A stretch of DNA of 54,515 nt from an uncultured Phocaeicola sp. (lineage in GTDB: Bacteria; Bacteroidota; Bacteroidia; Bacteroidales; Bacteroidaceae), in assembly GCA_944320605.1 (NCBI GenBank), contig CALUIE010000008.1:1-54515 (forward strand). The letters run 5' to 3'. The notes beneath the pieces are model-generated. The model was not told the origin of the DNA, did not search any database, and saw only the letters and a program-made list of their open reading frames with translations. Numbering within the stretch: position 1 is the stretch's first letter; every line of letters starts with the position of its first letter. Shown here piece by piece: positions 8,265-16,830 of the stretch. A program made the position numbers and the translations under genes.

Positions 8265-8363
8265 ATGAAAGATTTTGATATCTTGAATAAAATCTAAAAT
8301 AAATATTAACTTATATACTCAAAATTTATATTACGATTGTCCTACTTGTAAAAGTGAATAAAA

Positions 8364-8393
8364 AAAGGACAACTAACTGAATAGCTGTCCTTT
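8364..8393 (-). terminator. Terminator after the toxin gene
   Basis: AAAGGACA (8364-8371) pairs with TGTCCTTT (8386-8393); on the minus strand the stem is followed by a T-run. Confidence 0.75.
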
Positions 8394-8421
8394 CTTCGAT
8401 ATTAGTATATTTGAAGGTCTT

Positions 8422-8697
8422 TTATTTCTTGTTATAATGGTATTTCATAGAGAATATATAAACCTCTATTGTATCATCATGTACAGAGTAAACAATTCTA
8501 TGCTCTGCATTGATTCTTCTTGACCATTTTCCTGCAAGTTCATATTTAAGCGGTTCTGGCTTTCCTATTCCTGTGTAAGGATGTGCGGCAATATCTTCCA
8601 ATAAGTTTTTTATTTTATTTAATATTGCTTTGTTTTCGCTTTGGGTAAAGTATAGATATTCTTTCCTTGCCTGTTCTGATAATGTTATTCTGTACAT
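8422..8697 (-). CDS. Txe/YoeB-family toxin
   Basis: 91 residues, the usual YoeB length. YoeB toxins are ribosome-dependent mRNA endonucleases of the RelE fold. The family signature is clear: GIGKPEPLKYELAGKWSRRI, then AEHRIVYSV, and a C-terminal KYHY with the catalytic histidine region; the glutamate, arginine and histidine positions of the active site are all present. The start overlaps the last 13 nt of the antitoxin gene, the normal translationally coupled order (antitoxin first). Followed directly by a terminator. Confidence 0.93.
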   Translation of the reverse strand: MYRITLSEQARKEYLYFTQSENKAILNKIKNLLEDIAAHPYTGIGKPEPLKYELAGKWSRRINAEHRIVYSVHDDTIEVYIFSMKYHYNKK

Positions 8698-8975
8698 GCT
8701 ACACGTTTTAAGAAATCCTCTATGCTTTCACTTTCATGCTGGGATATGGAATTTCCGTTCTTAATATCCTCTTCGCCTTTATGTATTGCTTCCATTGTTT
8801 CGGGCGACGATATGATGTATTCTGTTTCTTTTAGAGAATTATATTCATCCAAAGAAATCATTACTACTCCTTTGCCATTGCCACGATTGATAACTACAGT
8901 GTCAAAATCATCAATTACTGCATCAATGTAGCTTTTCAAGTTGGCTCTTAAATCTGTGTAATTGGCTGTTCTCAT
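8685..8975 (-). CDS. YefM/Phd-family antitoxin
   Basis: 96 residues. The N-terminal half is a YefM/Phd DNA-binding and dimerisation domain (RTANYTDLRANLKSYIDAV, VVINRGNGKGVVMISLDEYNSLKET). The C-terminal tail is acidic and presumably wraps the YoeB toxin. The start codon is supported by an unusually strong Shine-Dalgarno (AAAGGAGG, minus strand, ending about 6 nt before the ATG), uncommon in Bacteroidetes and a hint of transfer. Autoregulation is likely: two GTAC palindromes overlap the predicted start of transcription. Confidence 0.92.
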   Translation of the reverse strand: MRTANYTDLRANLKSYIDAVIDDFDTVVINRGNGKGVVMISLDEYNSLKETEYIISSPETMEAIHKGEEDIKNGNSISQHESESIEDFLKRVACTE

Positions 8976-9005
8976 AAATCCTCCTTTGTTATAATGCGAA
9001 GATAT

Positions 9006-9032
9006 GTACTTATTTACGTACTTGCAAATATA
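9006..9032 (-). promoter_or_regulatory. Toxin-antitoxin promoter with GTAC operator pair
   Basis: Minus-strand -7 element TATATTTG (9025-9032) is followed by two GTAC palindromes (9018-9021 and 9006-9009, 12 bp apart) that cover the expected transcription start. YefM-YoeB of E. coli binds TGTACA-type palindromes at its promoter, so these are the likely operator. Confidence 0.5.
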
Positions 9033-9128
9033 AATGGTTAATTATTTGAATATTTGAGTGAACAATAAAACAGTATAAAACAATAAAAGCATCAATAATC
9101 ATCAGATTATCAATGCTTTTATTATCAG

Positions 9129-9203
9129 TCGGGATGACTGGATTCGAACCAGCGACCACGCGCCCCCCAGACGCGTACTCTAACCGGGCTGAGCTACATC
9201 CCG
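9129..9203 (-). tRNA. tRNA-Pro (anticodon GGG)
   Basis: Minus strand, 75 nt without CCA. The acceptor stem CGGGATG (9197-9203) pairs with CATCCCG (9130-9136), and the discriminator base is A. The T arm contains GGTTCGAATCC, and the anticodon loop CTGGGGG gives GGG at 34-36, decoding CCC/CCU. CCA is not encoded. It separates the accessory patch from aroB. Confidence 0.95.
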
Positions 9204-9302
9204 AAATGCGTGTGCAAAATTAGTGCTTTTTTTAGAATAACCAAATGAATAGGTATTTTAAATTAGCACGTAACTATTATTGTTACCCTTTTAAAGCAAT
9301 AT

Positions 9303-10367
9303 TTATCCCATGGTTTCGCAATAAAAATCCAGACTTTCAAAAATGTCTTCTTTTGAGGCTGTCTGGTTGATATTTATTTTACCAATATCACTCAGTAGTG
9401 TAAAGTTGACAGAACTGGAAGACTCGTTCTTTTTGTCGTGAGTCATTAATTCGTATAACTCGTCATAGTTTTTACATGAAAAATTAAGTATGCCGTAGTG
9501 CTCTTTTATAAAGGCAACTGTTTGTCTTAGTATTTCTTTAGGAAAACCTGACTTCACATGCGAAAGATATAGCTCGCACACAATACCCCATGCCACGGCA
9601 TAACCATGTAGTGAAGGATGTTCGCTTTTTAAAGCAAAACTTTCCAGCGCATGTCCTATGGTATGTCCTAAGTTCAGTGCCTTTCGTATTCCTTTTTCAC
9701 AAGGATCCTGTTCTACAATATTTTCTTTTATGGCTACAGATTTTCCGATAATACTCTGTAGTGACTTGTAGTCTATATCGTTGTCAAAATCAAATTTAAT
9801 AAGTTCTTTCCAGTTTTCGGTAGTACTTATTAATCCGTGTTTCAGCATTTCGGCATATCCGGACATTAGATTTTCGTAATCTGAGGTTTTCAGGAATTCG
9901 CTGTCTATTATCACTTCAGAGGCCGGGGCGAATGAACCGATTTCGTTTTTCAACCCATTGAAGTTTATTCCTGTTTTTCCTCCTACTGCGGCATCTACCA
10001 TAGAGAGTAGTGTGGTAGGAATATTAATGAAAGAAATACCTCTTTTAAAAGTAGCGGCAGCGAATCCTCCAAGGTCAGTTACCATTCCTCCTCCAAGGTT
10101 AATCATCAGAGAATGTCTTGTGGCACCATTTTGGCTTAATTTAAGCCATACCTGCGACAATGTATCTAATGTCTTGTTTATATCTCCCGCTCCTATTGTG
10201 ATATGGGTCGCGTTTTGTATCGGTGTGATGCTTTCTATTGCAGGCAGACAGTTGCAGAATGTATTATTGTCTGTCAATATAAATAATTTGTCGTACTTGT
10301 GAGATGATATAACTTTTTCCAGGTCATATCTTAGGTCGCTGCATATTATTATATTCTGTTTGCTCAT
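9303..10367 (-). CDS. aroB: 3-dehydroquinate synthase
   Basis: 354 residues, standard length for AroB. It converts DAHP to 3-dehydroquinate, the second step of the shikimate pathway, using NAD+ and a divalent metal in the cytoplasm. Motifs: NAD-binding NLGGGMVTDLGGFAAATFKRG, then NIPTTLLSMVDAAVGGKTGIN, the metal-binding glutamate in SGYAEMLKHGL, and the histidines of LNLGHTIGHALE and HGYAVAWG; MTHDKKN is near the end. All key residues are intact. Single gene with its own -7 element. Confidence 0.97.
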   Translation of the reverse strand: MSKQNIIICSDLRYDLEKVISSHKYDKLFILTDNNTFCNCLPAIESITPIQNATHITIGAGDINKTLDTLSQVWLKLSQNGATRHSLMINLGGGMVTDLGGFAAATFKRGISFINIPTTLLSMVDAAVGGKTGINFNGLKNEIGSFAPASEVIIDSEFLKTSDYENLMSGYAEMLKHGLISTTENWKELIKFDFDNDIDYKSLQSIIGKSVAIKENIVEQDPCEKGIRKALNLGHTIGHALESFALKSEHPSLHGYAVAWGIVCELYLSHVKSGFPKEILRQTVAFIKEHYGILNFSCKNYDELYELMTHDKKNESSSSVNFTLLSDIGKININQTASKEDIFESLDFYCETMG

Positions 10368-10386
10368 AATTGATTTATTTTGGTGA

Positions 10387-10394
10387 CAAATGTA
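10387..10394 (-). promoter_or_regulatory. -7 element upstream of aroB
   Basis: Minus-strand TACATTTG, 19 bp before the aroB ATG. No convincing -33 element. Confidence 0.45.
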
Positions 10395-10415
10395 GAAAAA
10401 AAGTTAGAAAAATAC

Positions 10416-10444
10416 TTGTTGGAGCTTACAAATAATTAATTTTG
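10416..10444 (+). promoter_or_regulatory. Probable promoter of the small membrane protein gene
   Basis: TTG (10416-10418), 18 bp, TAATTTTG (10437-10444), 34 bp before the ATG. Confidence 0.45.
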
Positions 10445-10478
10445 TAATCTCTATTTTAAACTTAATGATACATATATT

Positions 10479-10892
10479 ATGAAAGGTGTTTTTCCTGTTT
10501 TTTTTCGCATATTAGGTTATGCCATGTTGTTATTGTCTGTTTTTGTTCCGATGCTCATGTATATGTTTGGCATGATACGGTCTGACGAAAGTTTTATTAT
10601 TGTGAAATTGGGTGCTAAAGCTGTAATATGGATTTCTTTATTCTTTATATTTCTTGCAAAGACTAATGATGAGGATAGTGTTACATCATCACTTCGCGTC
10701 AAGACAATGAAGTTTTCATTGATAGTTTTGGGGATATATTATTTGATAATGCTTTCAATATCTGCTATAGAACTGGATTATAGTCGTGCAGATAATTCGA
10801 TAGGTATATTTTATATGGTAATGAATGTTATCGGTTTTGAATTTCTGCAACAAAAGCGTAAAATAGAGACCAGATTTAAACGAAAAGACTAA
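10479..10892 (+). CDS. Small integral membrane protein of unknown function
   Basis: 137 residues with four hydrophobic segments (about 9-33, 43-61, 77-97 and 107-124) and a basic C-terminus (QQKRKIETRFKRKD) that should be cytoplasmic. No motif or family recognised. It lies between aroB (divergent) and the outer-membrane barrel gene, which follows 92 nt downstream on the same strand and may be co-transcribed. Confidence 0.65.
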   Translation: MKGVFPVFFRILGYAMLLLSVFVPMLMYMFGMIRSDESFIIVKLGAKAVIWISLFFIFLAKTNDEDSVTSSLRVKTMKFSLIVLGIYYLIMLSISAIELDYSRADNSIGIFYMVMNVIGFEFLQQKRKIETRFKRKD

Positions 10893-10984
10893 AAAAAGTT
10901 ATTCGTTTAAACCTTTTGCTTACAGAATTATCAAATGCGTATTGAAGATGAATTATTAAAATATGGAATGATAGTTTTGGAACT

Positions 10985-13876
10985 ATGAAAATTAGGGTTT
11001 TGTGTTTTTTGTTAGGGGTTTGGGCTCCTTTGCTAATCTTCTCCCAAGGGAGAACTTCTAAAGGGACCATATCGGGTTCGGTTGTTGATGCTGACGACAA
11101 AATGCCTGTTATGCAGGCTACAGTACAGGTGTTGTCGCCTAAAGACAGTACTATGATAACCGGTAATATAACTGATATGGACGGAAAGTTTACACTTAGT
11201 ACAAAGTTCGGCAAATATCTTCTGAAGGTTTCTTTTGTTGGGTATAAGACCGTTTATAAGAACGTTGAAATATCAAGACAAAAGCCTAAATCCAGTGTGG
11301 GGAGTATTGAACTGGCTTCTGATGCAATTATGCTTGAGGGTGCTGTTATAGTGGCTCAGGCTCCGGAAGTAACAGCGGTAGCTGATACTTTGGTGTATAA
11401 TTCTTCTGCGTATAGAGTGCCGGAAGGTTCTGCACTTGAGGAACTTGTAAAGAAACTTCCTGGTGCGGAAATAGATGATGACGGAAAAATTACAATCAAC
11501 GGAAAGGAAATCAGTAAAATAATGATAGACGGCAAGGAATTCTTTGCCGATGATCCTAATATTGCTCTTAAGAATCTTCCTGTAAATATAATAGACAAGC
11601 TACGTACGTACGATAAGCAATCTGATATGGCAAAAGCCACAGGAATACAAGATGGGGAAGAAGAAACAGTGCTTGATCTTAGTGTAAAGCCTGGTATGAA
11701 CAAAGGGTGGTTTGGCAATGCGGATGTAGCGGCTGGTACGCATGACAGATATAGCGCGAAAGTTTTATTGAACCGTTTTTACGATGGAAACCAGTTTACA
11801 GTCATAGGCTCTTCGAATAATGTTAATGACAATGGATTCCCCGGTGGGGGAGGTGGCGGTGGATGGAGACGCCAAAACGGCTTGAATACTATCCACATGG
11901 CAGGCTTTAACTTTGCTACGGAAACAGAAAAATGGCATAATAATGGTAGTGTGAACTTTAATATTAAGGATTCCGATATAAGGAGTAAAAGTGCTTCCGA
12001 AACATTTGTATCAAGTACTTCAAGTTCTTTTACAAATGCAATGAATCTTCAAAACAACAGAAATTTGAACTTGACAGCCGATTTCAGAATTGAATGGAAC
12101 CCGGATACAATGACTATGGTGCTTTTCCGTCCGAGATTCCAATATGGAGATACCGACAATGAAACGAAGTCGAACACATATACATTCAATCAGGACCCTG
12201 TTTTTTCAACAGATGAACTTATAGAAGCGGATGAACAGGACAGACTGACAGAACTTGTGCCGGAAGAGAATATCATAAACTCAATAATAAGGAATAGTCT
12301 TTCACGATCCAATTCTATTACGCACGGGGCATCTTTGATGTATAACAGACGTTTAGGAAAAGCCGGAAGGAATATCACTTTGCGTGGCTATTACAATTTT
12401 ACGGACAGTAAATCAGAACAGTTCTCTACTTCCGAAACTAATTATTTTCAGAAGACTCCGGAAGAACAGTTGGAGATATTGAACCGTTACATAACAACTC
12501 CTACTAAAAGTTATAACTATAGCGCACGTGTTTCATACAGTGAGCCTATACGTAAGAATATGTTTTTGCAGTTCAGCTATAATTTCCAGTACAAGAGGAA
12601 TACATCGGAGAATTCTACGTATGACATGCCGGAGGGATGGACCGTTCCGCAGGGATTGGCGGGTGATATTAACGGTACATACAATAATGATTTGAGTAAG
12701 AGAGCCGTATATGATTATTATAACCACCAGGTTGACGTATCATATAAATGGATTACTGAAAAGTCACAGCTTAATTTAGGACTGTCATTTCAACCGCAAA
12801 ATACGGAACTTGATTATAAAAAAGGAGAATTGGATACTGTCAGCATACGTAAAGTCTTTAATTTTACACCGACTTTGGATTATAGGTATAAATTTTCAAA
12901 AACCAGTCAGCTTAGAATTGATTATCGGGGACGAAGTTCACAACCAAGTATGACAGATTTGCTGCCTATAGAGGATAATACTGATCCGCTTAACATCAGA
13001 CAGGGCAATCCAAATTTGAAACCGTCTTTTACTAATACGTTACGTATAAACTATAATACGTTTAATGTGGATACTCAAAGAGGATGTATGACTTATTTTA
13101 CATATAGTAATACCCTTAACAGTATTAGTAACCGACGTACTTATAATGAAAATACCGGTGGATATGTTACCAGACCGGAAAATATAAACGGCAACTGGAA
13201 TATATTTGGAATGCTTGGTGGTAATATTGCTCTTAAGAATAAGAAATATACCATCAACACATTTACTACCACGAGATATAGTAATATGGTGAGCTACATA
13301 AGCAGCAAGGAAGTTACAACAAACTCTGATAAGAATATTACTAAACAACTGAATCTTGGTGAGAGGCTTAGAGGTACATATAGAACGGACTGGTGGGAAG
13401 TTTCATTGAATGGTTCCATTAATTATATGCATTCCAGAAACAGCTATCAGTCTTCAAGTAATATGGATACATATCAATTCTCCTATGGTGCCAGTACAAA
13501 TGTAAATTTACCATGGAACATGTCTATATCTACTGATTTGTCGCAGAATTCACGACGTGGTTATACGGATGAATCAATGAATCGTGATGAATTGTTATGG
13601 AATGCCCAGATATCTCAAAATTTCCTGAAAGGTAATGCGGCTACAGTAAGTTTACAGTTTTATGACATATTGAGAAATCAGAGTAACATCAGCCGTGTTA
13701 TTTCGGCTGCTATGCGCTCTGATACAGAATATAATGCCATTTATAGTTATTGTATGATACATTTTATATATCGTCTGAATCTGTTCGGAGGAAAACAGGG
13801 TGGACGTCCTATGGGAGGTCCCGGATTCGGTCCTCCGGGACATGGTCATGGACCGGGTTTCGGACATAGACGATAA
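10985..13876 (+). CDS. Outer-membrane beta-barrel protein with carboxypeptidase-regulatory-like domain
   Basis: 963 residues. A signal peptide (1-21) is followed by a CarboxypepD_reg-like beta-sandwich (about 29-110, GTISGSVVDADDKMPVMQATV), a TonB-plug-like domain (about 130-230, ALEELVKKLPGAEIDDDGKI, MIDGKEFFADDP) and a large barrel of the OMP_b-brl_3 class. The protein ends in a Gly/Pro/His-rich tail (about 935-963), and a GGGGGGG run lies near 288. This is a common Bacteroidetes relative of TonB-dependent receptors without the usual SusD partner; the substrate is unknown. A hairpin terminator follows the stop. Confidence 0.85.
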   Translation: MKIRVLCFLLGVWAPLLIFSQGRTSKGTISGSVVDADDKMPVMQATVQVLSPKDSTMITGNITDMDGKFTLSTKFGKYLLKVSFVGYKTVYKNVEISRQKPKSSVGSIELASDAIMLEGAVIVAQAPEVTAVADTLVYNSSAYRVPEGSALEELVKKLPGAEIDDDGKITINGKEISKIMIDGKEFFADDPNIALKNLPVNIIDKLRTYDKQSDMAKATGIQDGEEETVLDLSVKPGMNKGWFGNADVAAGTHDRYSAKVLLNRFYDGNQFTVIGSSNNVNDNGFPGGGGGGGWRRQNGLNTIHMAGFNFATETEKWHNNGSVNFNIKDSDIRSKSASETFVSSTSSSFTNAMNLQNNRNLNLTADFRIEWNPDTMTMVLFRPRFQYGDTDNETKSNTYTFNQDPVFSTDELIEADEQDRLTELVPEENIINSIIRNSLSRSNSITHGASLMYNRRLGKAGRNITLRGYYNFTDSKSEQFSTSETNYFQKTPEEQLEILNRYITTPTKSYNYSARVSYSEPIRKNMFLQFSYNFQYKRNTSENSTYDMPEGWTVPQGLAGDINGTYNNDLSKRAVYDYYNHQVDVSYKWITEKSQLNLGLSFQPQNTELDYKKGELDTVSIRKVFNFTPTLDYRYKFSKTSQLRIDYRGRSSQPSMTDLLPIEDNTDPLNIRQGNPNLKPSFTNTLRINYNTFNVDTQRGCMTYFTYSNTLNSISNRRTYNENTGGYVTRPENINGNWNIFGMLGGNIALKNKKYTINTFTTTRYSNMVSYISSKEVTTNSDKNITKQLNLGERLRGTYRTDWWEVSLNGSINYMHSRNSYQSSSNMDTYQFSYGASTNVNLPWNMSISTDLSQNSRRGYTDESMNRDELLWNAQISQNFLKGNAATVSLQFYDILRNQSNISRVISAAMRSDTEYNAIYSYCMIHFIYRLNLFGGKQGGRPMGGPGFGPPGHGHGPGFGHRR

Positions 13877-13891
13877 CTTGATATTAATGTG

Positions 13892-13928
13892 AAACTGCAT
13901 AAATCCAATAAGATTTATGCAGTTTTTT
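13892..13928 (+). terminator. Intrinsic terminator
   Basis: AAACTGCATAAATC (13892-13905) pairs with GATTTATGCAGTTT (13912-13925), followed by T residues. Perfect 14-bp stem with a 6-nt loop. Confidence 0.9.
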
Positions 13929-13961
13929 TGTATTATGGTTAGTATTCTTAAGAAAAACTTA

Positions 13962-13969
13962 TATTTTTG
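13962..13969 (+). promoter_or_regulatory. -7 element upstream of cls
   Basis: TATTTTTG, 25 bp before the preferred ATG of cls; no clear -33. Confidence 0.4.
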
Positions 13970-13994
13970 TTATTGACCTTATTTGGATAATGTT

Positions 13995-15452
13995 ATGAGC
14001 GATTTCTTCTTTGCGGCTTTTTATATTACATATATGTTGGTAGTATTATCAACAGTAGTGTTTGTTGTACTTGACAATAGGGATCCTGTAAAGGCTATGG
14101 CATGGATACTGGTCTTGTTTTTTCTTCCGGTAATAGGTCTTGTATTATATTTTTTTCTTGGGAGAAGTAACAGAAAAGAAAAGTTGATAAGTAAAAAAGG
14201 ATATTCCAGACTTATAAAAAGGCCAAAGGCTGCATATCAGATGCAGGAGTCATTGAATGTAGGTGAAGACAAATCAAGAATAATGTCTTTTTTTAAAAAT
14301 GTAAATAACGCATTGCCTTTCGATGGAAATAAAGTATGTGTTTTTACCGAGGGCAGCTCTATGTTTTTATCATTGCTGCGTGACATATATAATGCCAAAC
14401 ATCATATACACGTTGAGTTTTATATTCTGAAAGACGATGCCGTTGGACGTATGCTAAGGGATGCTTTGATTTACAAGTCCAGAGAAGGAGTGAAAATACG
14501 TGTTCTATATGATGATGTAGGTTGCTGGAAGGTTGATAATGACTTTTATGATTTAATGATGTGCGAAGGAATAGAAGTTCAGGGCTTTCTAAAGGTCAGA
14601 TTCCCGGTTTTTACATCTAAGGTCAACTATCGTAACCATAGAAAAATAGTTGTCATTGATGGCAAAATAGGATATATTGGAGGAATGAATATAGCAGAAA
14701 GATATTTATGCGGATTGCCATGGGGAATATGGAGAGATACGCACGTACGAATATCAGGCAGAGCTGTATATGGTCTTCAAACCGCTTTCTTGACAGATTG
14801 GTTTACAGTTGAACGCTCTTTGATTACATCATCTGATTATTTCCCGAAAATTAACAATGAATCCATATCTGCTTCTTGTGTGGACGGTCATTGCATCAAA
14901 GGAGAATCTATTGTACAGATTGTAACATCAGATCCGGTCAGTGAATGGAGAGATATTATGCAAGGATATGTGATGTCAATTAGCAGTGCTAAGAATTATA
15001 TATATATACAGACACCGTATCTTCTTCCGACAGAACCTGTCCTTAAGGCTTTGCAGTCGGCTGCTTTGTCAGGAGTTGATGTAAGGATAATGATACCTAA
15101 AAAGGGAGACTCACGTCTTATACACATTGGTACTATGTCATACATTGATGATATGCTTAAAGCAGGGGTTAAGGTTTATTTATATAAGAAGGGGTTTATA
15201 CATTCCAAGCTGATGGTTTGTGATGATAATCTTTCCACAGTTGGTTCTACAAATATGGATTTCAGGAGTTTTGAGCATAATTTTGAAGCCAATGCTTTCT
15301 TTTATGATAAAGAAACGGCATTGGCTCTAAAAAATATCTTCTATGACGATATTAAGTCGTGTATGCTTCTGACGCATAAAATCTGGAATTCACGGTCCGC
15401 AAAGAATAAGGTACTGGAATCAGTAGTAAGGTTGTTCTCTCCTCTGTTGTAG
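13995..15452 (+). CDS. cls: Cardiolipin synthase
   Basis: 485 residues from the ATG at 13995; an in-frame TTG 12 bp upstream is possible but less likely. Two N-terminal membrane helices (about 5-27 and 36-56, PLDNF-type region) anchor two phospholipase-D-like domains with HKD motifs: NHRKIVVIDG (H215) and FIHSKLMVCDD (H403), each followed by the G-G/S-N signature (YIGGMN; VGSTNMD). The enzyme condenses two phosphatidylglycerols to cardiolipin at the inner membrane. Converges with rsmD, leaving 4 bp between stops. Confidence 0.94.
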   Translation: MSDFFFAAFYITYMLVVLSTVVFVVLDNRDPVKAMAWILVLFFLPVIGLVLYFFLGRSNRKEKLISKKGYSRLIKRPKAAYQMQESLNVGEDKSRIMSFFKNVNNALPFDGNKVCVFTEGSSMFLSLLRDIYNAKHHIHVEFYILKDDAVGRMLRDALIYKSREGVKIRVLYDDVGCWKVDNDFYDLMMCEGIEVQGFLKVRFPVFTSKVNYRNHRKIVVIDGKIGYIGGMNIAERYLCGLPWGIWRDTHVRISGRAVYGLQTAFLTDWFTVERSLITSSDYFPKINNESISASCVDGHCIKGESIVQIVTSDPVSEWRDIMQGYVMSISSAKNYIYIQTPYLLPTEPVLKALQSAALSGVDVRIMIPKKGDSRLIHIGTMSYIDDMLKAGVKVYLYKKGFIHSKLMVCDDNLSTVGSTNMDFRSFEHNFEANAFFYDKETALALKNIFYDDIKSCMLLTHKIWNSRSAKNKVLESVVRLFSPLL

Positions 15453-15456
15453 AAAA

Positions 15457-16011
15457 CTACTTTTCCTGATTCTCTTTTTGACCGAAAAATGAGAAGTTTA
15501 CACTTCCATAGTATCTGTGTTCCAAAAAATTAGGGTGAGACTCGAAAGACAAATCTTTACCATGCTCTAAAACAAACAGACCATTGTCTTTCAACATATT
15601 ATGTTTGAATATCAGATCCGGAATCTCCGATAGCCTTTCCAAGGCGTATGGAGGGTCTGCAAAAATAAAATCAAATTTCTCCTGACATCTTTCAATATAT
15701 TTGAAAACATCAGCCCGATGAGCGAAACATTTGTCTGTTTTGACTTCTTTCATTACTTTGTTTATGAATGAAAGATGTTGAGGGTCTTTTTCAACAGATA
15801 TAACTTTGTCGCAACCTCTTGAAACGAGCTCTATACTTATACTTCCGGTTCCTGCAAAAAGATCTAATGCAGTGACTCCGTCTTCAAAATCAATATAGTT
15901 GTTAAGTACGTTGAATAGGTTCTCTTTCGCAAAGTCTGTGGTAGGACGTGCCTTGAATGTATGCGGAACGTCAAATCTTCTTCTTTTATATATACCTGCT
16001 ATTACTCGCAT
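15457..16011 (-). CDS. rsmD: 16S rRNA (guanine966-N2)-methyltransferase
   Basis: 184 residues, standard length. SAM-dependent methylation of G966 in the small ribosomal subunit. Motifs: RVIAG at the N-terminus, ARPTTD (21-26), the SAM loop LDLFAGTGS (49-57) and the catalytic DPPY (119-122). The start overlaps the 3' end of the DUF3822 gene by 10 nt, so the two are translationally coupled; it is the last gene of a three-gene operon. Confidence 0.96.
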   Translation of the reverse strand: MRVIAGIYKRRRFDVPHTFKARPTTDFAKENLFNVLNNYIDFEDGVTALDLFAGTGSISIELVSRGCDKVISVEKDPQHLSFINKVMKEVKTDKCFAHRADVFKYIERCQEKFDFIFADPPYALERLSEIPDLIFKHNMLKDNGLFVLEHGKDLSFESHPNFLEHRYYGSVNFSFFGQKENQEK

Positions 16012-16820
16012 AGAATTAATGATTGAACGTCAAACGGAATTTGACCGGGGTTGGTTTCTGTAGATCTGTTGAACTCACTCTGAAGACTGGTGTTTAAAAC
16101 ATATTTAATATATTTCTGCAACTCGGGAATAATGACTTTACATGTTTCCTCTGTTCCGGAAATATGCAGTTCGTCTTTTTCCTGATCAAATCCAATCTGT
16201 TGCCAAATATTGAGTATAAAATAAATTATGTCATTATAAGATTGGGCATGAAAAGTATTTGCCAATAGAAGTTTTCCTCTGTCCGATGCTATTACATCAA
16301 TATATCCGTTATTTATATTGATGAATAGTCTTTTACGGTCATTAAGTTTACTGTTTGCGGTAATATGTTCTATTTGCGGACTTATTGATGAGAAAAATCT
16401 TACATCATGGAAATATTCTGACAGGTAAACATGAGTGAGTTTGTCTAAAGAAAATATGACAACCGAATTACTGTTGCTTAATATATTACATAATATAGTC
16501 TCGTTCTTTTTCTCAGTGAGATTCTGATAAAATGTACATTCCATGGATTCATCATCAAACATGTCTAACGGAACTATAGTATATCTTTGGGAATGGATGA
16601 TTATGTTTGTCTTTTTGAATGTCTTTTTTATTTCATCCGTTGCAGATAGAAAAGCCTTTACATTGGCTGCCATTGAACGCTGTGTGTTTACCGGGAATGT
16701 ACGGTTGTAAAAAAAATTTCTATTTACAGGGTTATAGATAGAAAAAGAAAATCCATCCGTACTAAGACGGATGGATAATGTATATTGTTCTGATTTATGT
16801 AAATCTAATTTATCTGTCAT
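16002..16820 (-). CDS. DUF3822 family protein
   Basis: 272 residues, soluble, no signal peptide. It matches the Bacteroidetes DUF3822 family, which regularly neighbours rsmD. The strand pattern, with repeats such as LSIRLSTDGFSFSIYNP near the start and FININNGYIDVIASDRGKLLLAN in the second half, suggests an actin/hexokinase-like (ASKHA) fold with two similar lobes, but no nucleotide-binding motif is plainly visible. No enzymatic role is known. Second gene of the operon, 10 nt after the membrane-anchored protein. Confidence 0.85.
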   Translation of the reverse strand: MTDKLDLHKSEQYTLSIRLSTDGFSFSIYNPVNRNFFYNRTFPVNTQRSMAANVKAFLSATDEIKKTFKKTNIIIHSQRYTIVPLDMFDDESMECTFYQNLTEKKNETILCNILSNSNSVVIFSLDKLTHVYLSEYFHDVRFFSSISPQIEHITANSKLNDRKRLFININNGYIDVIASDRGKLLLANTFHAQSYNDIIYFILNIWQQIGFDQEKDELHISGTEETCKVIIPELQKYIKYVLNTSLQSEFNRSTETNPGQIPFDVQSLILCE

Positions 16821-16830
16821 GTATAAATGA

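Noticed and set aside
9129-9203. tRNA-Pro as a proven integration site for the neighbouring patch
   Set aside because: No duplicate of the tRNA 3' end and no integrase gene were found within 7.5-9.2 kb.
13983-13994. TTG at 13983 as the cls start
   Set aside because: The ATG four codons later gives the normal N-terminus and a better fit to the upstream -7 element.
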